From: Isoptericola dokdonensis DS-3
Lineage (GTDB): Bacteria; Actinomycetota; Actinomycetes; Actinomycetales; Cellulomonadaceae
Assembly: GCF_001636295.1 (NCBI RefSeq)
Contig: NZ_CP014209.1
Span: 1,240,001-1,304,000, forward strand
Length of the DNA: 64,000 bases
Direction: 5' to 3'
Each line of letters starts with the position of its first letter. Position 1 is the stretch's first letter. Below the pieces are notes generated by a model that made no database searches, had not been told where the DNA came from, and saw nothing but the letters and a program-made list of their open reading frames with translations. This document shows, one piece after another, positions 9,778-18,919 of this stretch. The position numbers were made by a program, and so were the translations under genes.

Positions 9778-11426
9778 GTGAGCCTCCTCAGCTCGGCGAG
9801 CCGCAGGCGCAGCGCGGCGGCGGCGTCGTCCGCCAGGTCGGGTGCGTCGAGGGCGGCGTGCACGGCCGCGACCTCGTCGTCGACGACGGTCTCCGCGCGG
9901 GCCGCGAGGTCCTCCCGCAGCCAGGTGACGTCGTCGGCGAGCCCGCCGGGCACCACCCGGCCCAGCAGCCGGACGGCGTCGTCGCTGCCGGCGGCGGCGG
10001 CGAGCAGGAGGGTCGCGAGCCCGCGGTCCCCGAACGCCTTCGCGGCGGCGGCCACCGGTGCGGACGGCGCGGCCGCCAGCGCGGTGACACGCTCGTCGCC
10101 GCCCGCGGTCCACGCCGCGACGGTCGCCGGGACGGCGGCCTCCCGCGCGGCGACCCGCTCGGCCTCGACGGGGGTGACGTGGCTCCCGCCGGGCGGTCCG
10201 GTCGGGCCGGTGAGCACGCCCCGCAGCCGGTCCTCGACGCGGGCGCCGGAGGCGGTGAGGGTGCGCGCCGCGGCTCCCGCGACGTCGTCGCGCAGCACGT
10301 CCAGGGCGGCGGACCTGGTCCGGCCCCGGCGCCGTGTGCTGCGCACCCGGTCGCCCTTGACGGTGATCCGGTCGATGCCGACCGTGCCGGACAGCTCGCG
10401 CCAGCGCGACTCGACCGACGCCCCGGCCACGACCCCGGCGAGCACCGCGTCCCGGGCGAGCTTGCGGGCGGCGGGGATCTCGGCGTCGACCACCCTGCGC
10501 AGCGCGTCGACCGCCTCGCCCTGGTGCTCGACCGCGTCGGCGAGCGTGGTCACCCAGGCGGGCAGCGCGTGCAGCGACCCCTTGAGGGTGCGCACGACCA
10601 CCGCCCGCGACCGCTCCGGCCCGGCGAGCATGGTGAGCCACCGCTTCACGGGCGCCACCACGGACTCGTCCAGCAGGCCCTCGTGCGGGCCGACGTCGGG
10701 CACGACGAACAAAGGGGTGTCGGTCATGCCGTGGGAGCGCAGCCGCTCCATGAGGTCGCCACGGATCGTCGGCAGGTTCTCCTTCGGCACCCGGTTGAGC
10801 ACCATCGCCACGGACGCGCCGCGCTCGGTGGCGCGGGACAGCGCCTGCCACGGCAGGGCGTCGCCGTACCGCGAGGCGGTGGTGACGAACAGCCACAGGT
10901 CCGCGCCCTCGAGGAGCTGGTGCGCCGTGGAGCGGTTCCCCTGGTCGAACGAGTCGAGGTCGGGCGCGTCGAGCAGCGCGGTGCCACGCGGCACCCCGGC
11001 GTGGTGGATCACGCGGGACAGCTCGGTCGCCGGGCCGTCGGCGATCACGTCGGCGTCGGCGGGGTTGAACGCGAGCACCGGCTCGCGCGTGGTGGGGCGC
11101 AGCACGCCCGCCGCGGACACCTCCTCGCCGAGCAGCGAGTTGTACAGGGTCGACTTGCCCGCCCCCGTGGAGCCCGCCACCACGACGACGGCGGGCGAGC
11201 TGAGCTCGCGCAGCCGCGGCAGGAGGTGCTCGTCGAGCTGGGCGAGCAGGCGGTCCCGCGACGCGGTGGCCTCCGCGGCGCCGTCGACGGGCAGCGGGAG
11301 GCGGACGTCGGCCACGTCACGGCGCAGGTCGCGGGCGACGTCGTGGACCGTGAGGCCGATCTCTCCGGCCGCGTCCGCGTCCGCACGCCCGCCGAGCAGG
11401 CGGCCGGAACGAGGGGTGGTTGTCAC
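9774..11426 (-). CDS. Dynamin-family GTPase, first gene of pair B
   Basis: This 550-residue GTPase has the P-loop AGSTGAGKST around residue 86 and the conserved VLRPTTREPVL after it, matching the protein at 2622-4622. G3 reads LLDAPDLDS and the G4 position reads VLNRVPKEN, a degenerate form. No clear membrane segment is seen, unlike its paralogue. The GTG at 11426 starts the protein just before the first conserved helices; a longer reading would run into the DUF3467 gene. It ends with an ATGA overlap with the second GTPase, so it probably works with it as a pair. Confidence 0.75.
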   Translation of the reverse strand: MTTTPRSGRLLGGRADADAAGEIGLTVHDVARDLRRDVADVRLPLPVDGAAEATASRDRLLAQLDEHLLPRLRELSSPAVVVVAGSTGAGKSTLYNSLLGEEVSAAGVLRPTTREPVLAFNPADADVIADGPATELSRVIHHAGVPRGTALLDAPDLDSFDQGNRSTAHQLLEGADLWLFVTTASRYGDALPWQALSRATERGASVAMVLNRVPKENLPTIRGDLMERLRSHGMTDTPLFVVPDVGPHEGLLDESVVAPVKRWLTMLAGPERSRAVVVRTLKGSLHALPAWVTTLADAVEHQGEAVDALRRVVDAEIPAARKLARDAVLAGVVAGASVESRWRELSGTVGIDRITVKGDRVRSTRRRGRTRSAALDVLRDDVAGAAARTLTASGARVEDRLRGVLTGPTGPPGGSHVTPVEAERVAAREAAVPATVAAWTAGGDERVTALAAAPSAPVAAAAKAFGDRGLATLLLAAAAGSDDAVRLLGRVVPGGLADDVTWLREDLAARAETVVDDEVAAVHAALDAPDLADDAAAALRLRLAELRRLT

Positions 11427-11497
11427 GCGCTCATCCTGGCGCGCCGATGCGCCTGTGCCAAACGCGCGCGCCGCGCGGGTCCGCACCAGGTCGCGGT

Positions 11498-11815
11498 TCA
11501 GTGCTCGTCGGCGCCCGGCGCGGGCCGGCCGTTCTCCCGCTCCCACGCGTCGAGCTGCTGGGTGAGCGCCCGGGCGAGCTCGAACACCTGCTGCGGCGGG
11601 ATCCGCACCCGGGACACGACGCGGGCCGGCATGACCCGCCCGCCGGTCTGCTCCCCCGAGGCGGGGTCCACCACGGCCTTGGCGGGGGACTTGGCGGCGA
11701 CGAAGTCCAGGACGAACGACGTGGACGTGTGCCACACGGAGGCGAAGTCGGCGGGGACGCCCGTCTCGTGCTCGGTGGGGAGGTCGATCTGGAGCTTCAT
11801 CTCAGCGCCGGTCAT
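11498..11815 (-). CDS. DUF3467 domain protein
   Basis: This is a 105-residue protein of the DUF3467 type, with FASVWHTSTSFVLDFVA and a C-terminal PPQQVFELARALTQQLD. The family is widespread in actinobacteria and has no assigned function. The ATG at 11815 is preceded by a good GAGAGGA ribosome-binding site. A further upstream ATG would overlap tRNA-Arg and was not used. It reads towards the GTPase pair after a 71-base gap. Confidence 0.8.
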   Translation of the reverse strand: MTGAEMKLQIDLPTEHETGVPADFASVWHTSTSFVLDFVAAKSPAKAVVDPASGEQTGGRVMPARVVSRVRIPPQQVFELARALTQQLDAWERENGRPAPGADEH

Positions 11816-11881
11816 GGCGGTCCTCTCACGGGCGGCAGGGGCCCCTCGACCGTACCGCCGTCCCGGGCCCGGCGGGTGTGG

Positions 11882-11954
11882 TGCCCCCGGCAGGACTCGA
11901 ACCTGCAACCGACGGATTAGAAGGCCGTTGCTCTATCCATTGAGCTACGGAGGC
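11882..11954 (-). tRNA. tRNA-Arg (anticodon TCT)
   Basis: The minus strand folds as a 73-base cloverleaf. The acceptor arm is GCCTCCG paired with CGGGGGC, the D arm contains GCTC/GAGC, and the T loop is GTTCGAGTC. The anticodon loop is CTTCTAA, giving anticodon TCT (plus-strand 11919-11921). The bottom pair of the anticodon stem appears to be a C-T mismatch. CCA is not fully encoded. Confidence 0.93.
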
Positions 11955-11969
11955 GCAGGGTCATCGTAG

Positions 11970-13199
11970 TCACCCGTCGACGGCGTCCCGCGCCGTCGCC
12001 GCGCCCCGGTCGCCTGCCGTGACGGCACGCAGCCGCAGGGCCAGCAGCCCGCAGACCAGGCACACCGCCGCGTTGACGAGCACGAGGACCCGATGGTCGA
12101 CGACGGCGAGCGCGGCGGCCCCGGCCAGCGTCACCAGGACGCCGGGCAGGTTCAGCACGACGTGGCTCGCGGCGCCGACGCGCCCCTGGAGCCGGGCGGG
12201 GGTCATCACCTGACGCTCGGTGACGAACGCGACGACCGACGACGTGACGGAGAACCCGACGACCCCCATCGCGACGACGGCGGCCACCACGCTCGAGGAG
12301 GCGAGCGGCACGAGGCCGACCCCGAGGCCGAGCAGCCCGGCGGTGAAGACGGGCAGGCGGCCCCACCGCAGCATGAGGCGCCCGGCCAGCAGGCCGGCGA
12401 CGAGCCCGGCCACCCCCTGGAACGTGGTGAGCGGGCCGAGCAGGGCGGCGTCGAGCCCGAGGTGGTCGAGGATCGCGAACGCGACGGCGTTGACGAGGCC
12501 GACGGCGGCGAGCGCCCCGAGGATGGTCCAGGTCATCCCGCCCAGCGGCGGGGTGGAGAACAGGTGCCGGAACCCGTCGAGCGCCTCGTGCCAGAACCCG
12601 GCGCCCTCGTCGTCGGTGGCGACGGACTCCGTGAGGCGCACGCCCGCGAACACGGCGGCCGCGCCGAGGAACGCGACGATCGCGGCGGCCACCAGCGGCC
12701 CGGGGCCGGTCCACACGTACACGGCGGCGCCGAGCAGCGGCATGGAGATGCGGAACACCTGGTCGATGGCGGCGAGCCGACCGTTGGCGAAGCCGAGGGA
12801 CTCGTCCGGCAGCAGGTCCTTGAGGAGCCCGGACTGGCAGGCCGCGGTGACGTAGGCGACGGTCGCGTAGACCACGGCGACCACGTAGACGAGCCACACG
12901 TGCGACGCCTGCGAGACCCAGAACAGCGGGACGAGCACGGCGGCGCCGGCCACGTACGTCCACACGAGCATCCGCCGTCGCGAGACGCGGTCGGCGAGGC
13001 GGCCGAGGAAGGGCGCGACGAACGCGGGCGCCCCGAAAACGGCGAAGGTCGCGCCGCCGAGCGCGGCGCTGCCCGTGAGGTCGGTGACCCAGACCGCGAA
13101 GATCAGCGACAGGACGGAGTCCGCGAAGTTGGTCAGCGCCCAGCCCGCGGTGAGGACGCGGAACGTCGTCGTACGCAGCGCGGCCGCGGGTGAAGTCAC
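11970..13199 (-). CDS. MFS transporter, 12-helix exporter type
   Basis: This 409-residue integral membrane protein belongs to the major facilitator superfamily. About twelve hydrophobic helices are visible. A conserved loop after helix 2 (GRLADRVSRRRML) matches the MFS motif GxxxDRxxRR. Similar proteins are annotated as drug or metabolite efflux pumps. The GTG at 13199 (VTSPAAALRTTTFRV) was chosen because the upstream reading is Arg-rich and unlike a membrane protein; a GTG at 13205 is equally possible. The substrate is unknown. It shares a strand with tRNA-Arg immediately downstream. Confidence 0.8.
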   Translation of the reverse strand: MTSPAAALRTTTFRVLTAGWALTNFADSVLSLIFAVWVTDLTGSAALGGATFAVFGAPAFVAPFLGRLADRVSRRRMLVWTYVAGAAVLVPLFWVSQASHVWLVYVVAVVYATVAYVTAACQSGLLKDLLPDESLGFANGRLAAIDQVFRISMPLLGAAVYVWTGPGPLVAAAIVAFLGAAAVFAGVRLTESVATDDEGAGFWHEALDGFRHLFSTPPLGGMTWTILGALAAVGLVNAVAFAILDHLGLDAALLGPLTTFQGVAGLVAGLLAGRLMLRWGRLPVFTAGLLGLGVGLVPLASSSVVAAVVAMGVVGFSVTSSVVAFVTERQVMTPARLQGRVGAASHVVLNLPGVLVTLAGAAALAVVDHRVLVLVNAAVCLVCGLLALRLRAVTAGDRGAATARDAVDG

Positions 13200-13382
13200 C
13201 GGCACACGGTACCGGCCGGGCGCGCGGCACCTCCGCAGAAGAAGGGGAGGAAAAGGCCGTGCACCACGACCCCTCCCTCCTCCATCCTGGAGGCTCACCG
13301 CGGTGACGTCCGTCCGACCTCCGGACGGTCGGGTGGTCCCTGGCCCGGACCGACAAGACCCACGTCACGAAGGAACACTCCC

Positions 13383-13628
13383 ATGCACACCCTGGAATCG
13401 ATGGCCCTGTACCGGGTCGTCCACGAGGACCGGGTGGCGGACGTCGAGCGCGAGCGCCGGTACCGCGAGGTCCGCCGCTCCGCCCGCCGTCCCCGCCCGC
13501 CGACCGACCCTCGGCCCACCGTCCGCCACCTGTGGTGGCACGGTGCCGTCGAGCGGCTGCACCACCTGTGGTCGCCACGCCACGACGACGCCGTGTCCCG
13601 GCACGTCGGGGCGCGGAACGTAGGCTGA
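13383..13628 (+). CDS. Small basic hypothetical protein upstream of orn
   Basis: This 81-residue protein has no recognised domain. It is rich in Arg and His ([16 protein letters not shown], then [16 protein letters not shown]), so it would be strongly basic and may bind nucleic acid. The ATG at 13383 follows a clear AAGGA ribosome-binding site, which is the main reason to accept it as real. It ends six bases before the orn start, so the two are likely to be co-transcribed. No catalytic motif is visible. Confidence 0.5.
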   Translation: MHTLESMALYRVVHEDRVADVERERRYREVRRSARRPRPPTDPRPTVRHLWWHGAVERLHHLWSPRHDDAVSRHVGARNVG

Positions 13629-13633
13629 GGCCC

Positions 13634-14272
13634 GTGAGCCCGAGCAACCCGAACGACCGCATCGTGTGGATCGACTGCGAGATGACCGGCCTGGACACCC
13701 GCGCGGACGCGCTGGTGGAGGTCGCCGCCGTCGTCACCGACTCCGAGCTGAACGTCCTCGGGGACGGTGTCGACGTCGTCATCAGGCCCCCGGCGCCGGC
13801 GCTGGAGCAGATGAACGACCTCGTGCGCGACATGCACACCACGTCCGGGCTGCTCACCGAGCTCGACGCCGGCACGACCCTCGCCGACGCCGAGGCGCGG
13901 GTGCTGGAGTACGTGCGCGAGCACGTGCCCGACCCCCGCAAGGCGCCCCTGGCGGGCAACTCGGTCGGCACCGACAAGATGTTCCTCGACCGGGACATGC
14001 CGGAGCTGGTCGAGCACCTGCACTACCGGATCATCGACGTGTCCTCCGTCAAGGAGCTGGCACGCCGGTGGTTCCCCCGCGTCTACTTCGCGGCCCCGGC
14101 GAAGGACGGCGGGCACCGCGCGCTGGCGGACATCCTGGAGTCCATCGACGAGCTCCGCTACTACCGCGAGGCCCTGTTCGTGCCGCAGCCCGGCCCGGAC
14201 ACGAAGACCGCGCGTGCGGTCGCGGCGCGCGTCAAGGAGACGTCCGTCACCAAGCCCGCGGTGACGTCCTGA
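13634..14272 (+). CDS. orn: Oligoribonuclease
   Basis: This 212-residue DEDDh 3'-5' exoribonuclease degrades RNA fragments of 2-5 nucleotides, including pGpG. Exo I is [12 protein letters not shown], Exo II falls around [14 protein letters not shown], and Exo III with the catalytic His is [14 protein letters not shown]. Length is typical, with an extra C-terminal tail of about 20 residues. The GTG at 13634 places [10 protein letters not shown] at residue 10, as in homologues. It follows the small basic gene by five bases. Confidence 0.95.
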   Translation: MSPSNPNDRIVWIDCEMTGLDTRADALVEVAAVVTDSELNVLGDGVDVVIRPPAPALEQMNDLVRDMHTTSGLLTELDAGTTLADAEARVLEYVREHVPDPRKAPLAGNSVGTDKMFLDRDMPELVEHLHYRIIDVSSVKELARRWFPRVYFAAPAKDGGHRALADILESIDELRYYREALFVPQPGPDTKTARAVAARVKETSVTKPAVTS

Positions 14273-14376
14273 CGATGTCCTGATCACGTCGGGGAGCATG
14301 TACACTTTTCGACGGCCCGGTCCTTCGGTTCCGGTCCGTCCCCTGGTGCTCGAGGGCAGGCCCTGACAGCACCGTG

Positions 14377-14452
14377 GTGGCTATAGCTCAGTCGGTAGAG
14401 CGCCTGGTTGTGGTCCAGGAGGTCGCCGGTTCAAGCCCGGTTAGCCACCCCA
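14377..14452 (+). tRNA. tRNA-His (anticodon GTG)
   Basis: This is a complete cloverleaf with acceptor arm GTGGCTA paired with TAGCCAC and anticodon loop TTGTGGT. An extra G at 14376 can pair with the C discriminator, the identity feature of tRNA-His. The CCA end is encoded. A TACACT box at 14301-14306 could be a distant -10 element. Confidence 0.95.
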
Positions 14453-14456
14453 CGAG

Positions 14457-14490
14457 CTCGAGGCCCGGACGTCCGCGTCCGGGCCTCGAG
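14457..14490 (+). terminator. Hairpin terminator after tRNA-His
   Basis: Arms of 15 bases (14457-14471 and 14476-14490) pair perfectly around a 4-base loop, four bases after the tRNA CCA end. It should separate the tRNA transcript from the betaine transporter operon. Confidence 0.8.
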
Positions 14491-14615
14491 CCGTCTCCGG
14501 CACCGGCACCGGACCTGTTTCGCGGCACGCCCGGCGGCGCAGCGCGCGCGCACGGCCCGGGTGTGATCGGCTGGGACGTCGGACCGCACCGGTCTGACCA
14601 GCACCAGGAGGCGCC

Positions 14616-15440
14616 ATGATCGAGTTCCGGTCGGTCACCAAGACGTACCCGGACGGGACGCACGCCGTCGCGGACTTCGACCTGGTCGTCCCGCCGCACC
14701 GCACCACCGTGCTCGTCGGGTCCTCCGGCAGCGGCAAGACGACCCTGCTGCGGATGATCAACCGCATGGTGGAGCCGACGTCCGGCAGCATCGAGATCGA
14801 CGGCGAGCCCGTCGCCGACCGCGACCCGGTGAAGCTGCGCCGCTCCATCGGCTACGTGCTGCAGAACGGCGGCCTGCTCCCCCACCAGCGGGTCATCGAC
14901 AACGTCACCACGGTGCTGCGCCTGGACGGTGTGCCCAAGGCCGCCGCGCGGGAGCGTGCGCACGAGGTGCTCGACGTCGTCGGGCTCGACGCCGCGCTCG
15001 CGCAGCGGTACCCCAGCCAGCTCTCCGGCGGGCAGCAGCAGCGCGTCGGCGTCGCCCGTGCGCTCGCGGCCGACCCGAACATCCTGCTCATGGACGAGCC
15101 GTTCGGCGCCGTCGACCCCATCGTGCGGGCCGAGCTCCAGACGGAGACGCTGCGCCTGCAGCAGGAGCTGCACAAGACGGTCGTGTTCGTCACCCACGAC
15201 ATCGACGAGGCGTTCCTGCTGGGCGACCAGGTGGTCATCCTGGAGAAGAGCGCCGCGGTCGCGCAGATCGGGTCGCCGAGCGAGATCATCGAGAACCCCG
15301 CGAGCGAGTTCGTGGCGTCGTTCATCGGCGTCGAGCGGGGCGCCCGCGCCCTGCACACCCGGGCCACCGACCAGGGCACCACCGTGCTGGTGGACGCCAA
15401 CGGGCGCACCCAGGGCGTGCTCGTGGAGGACGACCGATGA
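14616..15440 (+). CDS. opuCA: Glycine betaine/choline-type ABC importer, ATPase
   Basis: This 274-residue ABC ATPase has Walker A GSSGSGKTT, signature LSGGQQQRVGVARAL and Walker B ILLMDEPFGAVD, followed by the switch His in VTHDIDEAF. It powers uptake of quaternary-amine osmoprotectants with the next three genes. It lacks the C-terminal CBS pair of some OpuA/OpuC ATPases; only about 30 residues follow the ABC domain. The ATG at 14616 has an AGGAGG site six bases upstream. It overlaps the first permease by four bases. Confidence 0.87.
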   Translation: MIEFRSVTKTYPDGTHAVADFDLVVPPHRTTVLVGSSGSGKTTLLRMINRMVEPTSGSIEIDGEPVADRDPVKLRRSIGYVLQNGGLLPHQRVIDNVTTVLRLDGVPKAAARERAHEVLDVVGLDAALAQRYPSQLSGGQQQRVGVARALAADPNILLMDEPFGAVDPIVRAELQTETLRLQQELHKTVVFVTHDIDEAFLLGDQVVILEKSAAVAQIGSPSEIIENPASEFVASFIGVERGARALHTRATDQGTTVLVDANGRTQGVLVEDDR

Positions 15441-16078
15441 CCTGGGTCCTCGACAACCTCGACCTCATCGGCCGCCTCACCGTGGACCACCTGCGCCAGT
15501 GCGTGCTGCCGATCGTGCTGGGCCTGGTGCTCTCGGTGCCGGCGGGCTGGCTGGCCTACCGGTTCCGGCTGACCCGCGGGCTGCTGCTCACCCTCGTCGG
15601 GCTGCTCTACACGATCCCGTCGCTGGCCCTGTTCGCGCTGCTGCCGCCGGTGCTGGGCATCAGCTTCCTGTCGGAGCTCAACCTCGTCATCGCGCTGACG
15701 ATCTACGCGGTGGCGATCATGACCCGGTTCGTCGCGGACGCCCTGACCTCCGTCGACCCGGTCGTGCGGCAGGCCGCCGACGCCGTCGGCTACGGGGCGT
15801 GGCGCCGGTTCTGGCAGGTCGACCTGCCCCTCGCGGGTCCGGTCGTGCTGGCCGGGCTGCGCGTCACCGCGGTGTCCACCATCTCGCTGGCGACCGTCGG
15901 GATCCTCATCGGCATCGACAACCTCGGCTATCTCTTCACCAACGGGTACCAGCGGCAGATCGTCGCCGAGATCCTCGCCGGCGTCGTCGCCGTCGTCCTC
16001 ATCGCGCTCGTCGTGGACCGGCTGCTCGCCGTCGCCGGGCGTGCCCTCATGCCCTGGGCCCGTGGAGGTGCCGCATGA
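15437..16078 (+). CDS. opuCB: Glycine betaine/choline-type ABC importer, permease 1
   Basis: This 213-residue inner-membrane permease has about five to six helices. The coupling-loop sequence VVRQAADAVGYGAWRRFWQVDLPLA fits the EAA motif of binding-protein-dependent permeases. Its start overlaps the ATPase stop and its stop overlaps the second permease start (ATGA both times), so the subunits are made in fixed proportion. The VLDNLDLIGRLTVDHLRQ opening is typical of OpuCB/ProW-like subunits. Confidence 0.87.
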   Translation: MTWVLDNLDLIGRLTVDHLRQCVLPIVLGLVLSVPAGWLAYRFRLTRGLLLTLVGLLYTIPSLALFALLPPVLGISFLSELNLVIALTIYAVAIMTRFVADALTSVDPVVRQAADAVGYGAWRRFWQVDLPLAGPVVLAGLRVTAVSTISLATVGILIGIDNLGYLFTNGYQRQIVAEILAGVVAVVLIALVVDRLLAVAGRALMPWARGGAA

Positions 16079-16800
16079 ACCTGTTCGCCGACGCGTTCGC
16101 GTGGATCTTCTCCCCCGACCGGGCGACCGGCTCGCTGCCGCTGTCCGAGGCGATCTGGACGCACCTCGCGTTCACGGTGGTGTCCGTGCTCGTCGCCGCG
16201 GCCGTCGCGATCCCTGCCGGCTGGGCCGTCGGGCACACCGGCCGGGGCCGCGAGGTCGCGGTCGCGCTGTCCGGCGCGGCCCGCGCCATCCCCTCGTTCG
16301 GGCTGGTGCTGCTGCTCGTGCTCGTCGTCGGGGTCACGCACAAGGTCGGCGCCGCCACCACGGCGTTCGTCCTGCTCGCGATCCCGCCGATCCTCGCCGG
16401 CGCGTACACCGGCGTGGAGGCCGTGGAGAAGCGTGTCGTCGACGGCGCCCGGGCCGTCGGGATGACGTCGGGGCAGGTGCTGCGCCAGGTCGAGATCCCG
16501 CTCGGGCTGCCGCTGCTCGTCGGTGGGCTGCGCTCGGCCACGCTGCAGGTCGTCGCCACCGTCACCCTCGCGGGGTACGTGGGGAGCTGGGGGCTCGGCT
16601 TCTACATCGTGCAGGGCATCCAGCTGCGCGACTTCGCCCAGATCCTCGGGGCGTCCCTGCTCGTCGTCGTCCTCGCCGTCGTGCTCGACGTCGTCTTCGC
16701 GCTCGCCGAGCGTGCCGTCGTCCCGCGCGGCGTGCGGGTCCGGCAGGGCTCCACCGGTGGGCGGACCCGGCGGCGCCGCGCCACACCGGCACCCGCCTGA
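16075..16800 (+). CDS. opuCD: Glycine betaine/choline-type ABC importer, permease 2
   Basis: This 241-residue permease is related to permease 1, with the EAA-like loop VVDGARAVGMTSGQVLRQVEIPL. It should pair with permease 1 to form the membrane channel. The ATG at 16075 overlaps the upstream stop. The last 25 residues are a basic Arg/Thr tail (GGRTRRRRATPAPA) that may be cytoplasmic and is longer than usual. Confidence 0.87.
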   Translation: MNLFADAFAWIFSPDRATGSLPLSEAIWTHLAFTVVSVLVAAAVAIPAGWAVGHTGRGREVAVALSGAARAIPSFGLVLLLVLVVGVTHKVGAATTAFVLLAIPPILAGAYTGVEAVEKRVVDGARAVGMTSGQVLRQVEIPLGLPLLVGGLRSATLQVVATVTLAGYVGSWGLGFYIVQGIQLRDFAQILGASLLVVVLAVVLDVVFALAERAVVPRGVRVRQGSTGGRTRRRRATPAPA

Positions 16801-16891
16801 ACAGGACCAACCGGGCATCGCGTGCTTGACTGAGCCGCACCGACCTCCCCCGCCCGAGCCGACGCCGGGCACGCCCGCAGAGAGGCACACC

Positions 16892-17803
16892 ATGCGCAAC
16901 GCACGACGCACCACCCTGATCGCCGCCGGTGCCGCGGCGGCCCTGCTCACCCTCACCGCCTGCGGCGGCGACTCCGACCCGCTGGCCGCGGAGTCCGGCG
17001 CCGCCGAGAGCCCCGAGGCGGGCACCATCGTCGTCGGCTCCCAGGCCTACTACTCCAACGAGATCGTCGCGGAGATCTACGCCCAGGCCCTGGAGGGCGC
17101 GGGCCTCACCGTGGAGCGCAACTTCTCCATCGGTCAGCGCGACGCCTACATGCCGGCGCTCGAGAGCGGCGAGGTGCAGGTGTTCCCCGAGTACACGGGC
17201 AACCTGCTGCAGTTCTTCGACCCCGAGACCACGGCGACCACCGCCGAGGACGTCTACGCCGCGCTCGCCGACGCCCTGCCGGACTCGCTCACCGTGCTCG
17301 ACCAGTCCACCGCGTCCGACCAGGACTCGTACACCGTCACCGGGGAGTTCGCCGAGGCGAACGGGCTGACCTCCATCGCGGACCTCGCGGGCGTCGCCGA
17401 CCTGACCCTCGGCGGCCCGCCCGAGCTCGAGGAGCGGCCCTACGGCCCGCAGGGGCTGGCGGACGTCTACGGCGTCGACGTCGCCTTCGAGGCCACCGGC
17501 GACACCACCGTCCAGGACCTCGTCGCCGGCACCGTGAACGTCGCCAACGTGTTCAGCGCCGACCCCCGCATCCAGACCGAGGGCCTCGTCACCCTGGAGG
17601 ACCCCGAGGGCCTGTTCCTCGCCTCCAACGTCGTCCCGCTCGTCAGCGCCGGCGTCGCCGACCAGGTCGCCGACGTCCTGAACCCCGTCAGCGCCGCCCT
17701 CACCCCCGAGGGCCTCGTCGCCCTCAACGTCGAGTCCACCGAGGAGAAGCGCTCCAGCGACGACATCGCCGCCGACTGGCTCGCGGAGAACGACCTCGGC
17801 TGA
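16892..17803 (+). CDS. opuCC: Glycine betaine/choline-type substrate-binding lipoprotein
   Basis: This 303-residue lipoprotein has a signal peptide and lipobox LTAC with Cys about residue 26, followed by an OpuAC-type ligand-binding domain (GSQAYYSNEIVAEIYAQAL, then QVFPEYTGNLLQFF). It captures the osmoprotectant outside the membrane for the OpuCB/OpuCD channel. The ATG at 16892 sits 91 bases after the second permease gene and has a weak AGAGAGG site. The exact ligand, betaine, choline or carnitine, cannot be fixed from sequence. Confidence 0.87.
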   Translation: MRNARRTTLIAAGAAAALLTLTACGGDSDPLAAESGAAESPEAGTIVVGSQAYYSNEIVAEIYAQALEGAGLTVERNFSIGQRDAYMPALESGEVQVFPEYTGNLLQFFDPETTATTAEDVYAALADALPDSLTVLDQSTASDQDSYTVTGEFAEANGLTSIADLAGVADLTLGGPPELEERPYGPQGLADVYGVDVAFEATGDTTVQDLVAGTVNVANVFSADPRIQTEGLVTLEDPEGLFLASNVVPLVSAGVADQVADVLNPVSAALTPEGLVALNVESTEEKRSSDDIAADWLAENDLG

Positions 17804-17834
17804 CCTTCACCCGACCGCACGAGCGGGATCGGGT

Positions 17835-17908
17835 CCGAGGGCGGCGCGGCCGTCAGACGGGACGCGCAGGTCGCGCAGCGACCGTGAGCGCGACCGCGCC
17901 GCCCTCGG
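17835..17908. terminator. Bidirectional hairpin between convergent genes
   Basis: Perfect 15-base arms at 17835-17849 and 17894-17908 enclose a 44-base loop. Pairing extends outward with a few mismatches to about 27 bases. It sits between the rightward transporter operon and the leftward ATP-grasp gene, so it can end both transcripts. Confidence 0.6.
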
Positions 17909-17949
17909 GTCCGGTCCCGCTCACGCGCACCGGTCCGCAGGACGAGACC

Positions 17950-18861
17950 TCAGCCGACCCGCGCCACGATCGCGTCGGCAAGCTTGCCGAGCGTGTCGGC
18001 GTCCCCGGCGTACTTGAGCCACAGCGACGGCTCGGTGAGCTCGAGCTCGATGACGGTGGGGACGTCGTCGGCACCGTTGACGAGGTCGACCCGGGCGTAG
18101 AGGAAGGGCTTGTTCTCGCCGGTGGCCTCGTGGGCGACGGCGAGCGCCTTGCGGGCGACGTCGACCTGGGCGGCGGTGGCCTCGACCGCGCTCATCTGCT
18201 CCTTGCGGTACAGGCCCTGGGTGGGGCGGCTGGGACCGGTGAGGAGCGCGTTCTTGTGGACGGCGTGCCGCAGCTCGCCCTCGACGAACACCACGCAGGT
18301 CTCACCGGCGGTGTCGACGCTGGTGACGTACGGCTGGATCATGACGGCGCGGCCGGACTCGAGGAGGTCCTTGGCGTGGTCGATGGCCATGGCGCGGGAC
18401 TGGGCGCTGACGGGCTGGTAGCGGCCGGTGTCCCGGGCGCCCGCGGACACCACGGGCTTGACGACGAAGTCGCCGAACGCCGGCATGCGGGTGTGGATGG
18501 CGCGCTTGGAGAAGTGCCGCTCCGGGTCGAGCCAGATCGTGGGGATGACGGGCACGCCGCCCTGCTCGAGCGCCTGGAGGTAGGTCTTGTCGGTGTTCCA
18601 GGCGATCACGTCGGCGGCGTTCGCGAGGCGCGGGACCCTGCGCGCCCACTCGACGAACTCGTCGCGGCGCGGGGAGTAGTCGTACGTGGAGCGCACGACG
18701 ACGAGGTCGTAGGAGTCCCAGTCGACGTCGGGGTCGTCCCAGACGACGGCCTCGGCGGTGACGCCGCGGGCCGCGAGGGCGGCCAGGAGGGGCCGGTCGT
18801 CCGCGTCGAGGTCGGGCAGGACGGAGCAGGTGGCGAGTCCGACTCGCTTCGTCTGGGTCAC
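17950..18861 (-). CDS. ATP-grasp domain ligase, substrate unknown
   Basis: This 303-residue protein is of the ATP-grasp type, which joins a carboxylate to an amine or thiol through an acyl-phosphate. The N-terminal domain contains WDDPDVDWDSYDLVVVRST. The grasp domain shows FVVKPVVSAGARDTGRY (ATP-binding Lys and Gly-rich loop), and the C-terminus carries YARVDLVNG and VIELELTEPSLW for metal binding. The layout resembles RimK/glutathione-synthetase-like proteins and the cycloserine enzyme DcsG, but no partner biosynthesis genes are beside it. It is probably a stand-alone peptide-bond or amide-forming enzyme. Confidence 0.75.
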   Translation of the reverse strand: MTQTKRVGLATCSVLPDLDADDRPLLAALAARGVTAEAVVWDDPDVDWDSYDLVVVRSTYDYSPRRDEFVEWARRVPRLANAADVIAWNTDKTYLQALEQGGVPVIPTIWLDPERHFSKRAIHTRMPAFGDFVVKPVVSAGARDTGRYQPVSAQSRAMAIDHAKDLLESGRAVMIQPYVTSVDTAGETCVVFVEGELRHAVHKNALLTGPSRPTQGLYRKEQMSAVEATAAQVDVARKALAVAHEATGENKPFLYARVDLVNGADDVPTVIELELTEPSLWLKYAGDADTLGKLADAIVARVG

Positions 18862-18919
18862 GTCCGAAGCCTAACCGGACGAGGTTTCGTGACGGTGCCA
18901 CGTCCAGGGTGAAGGGGGT

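Noticed and set aside
11498..11908. Longer start for the DUF3467 gene
   Set aside because: It would overlap tRNA-Arg; the downstream ATG at 11815 has a good ribosome-binding site.
14491..14615. Possible riboswitch before the betaine importer
   Set aside because: No recognisable aptamer or anti-terminator arrangement could be seen in the 125-base leader.
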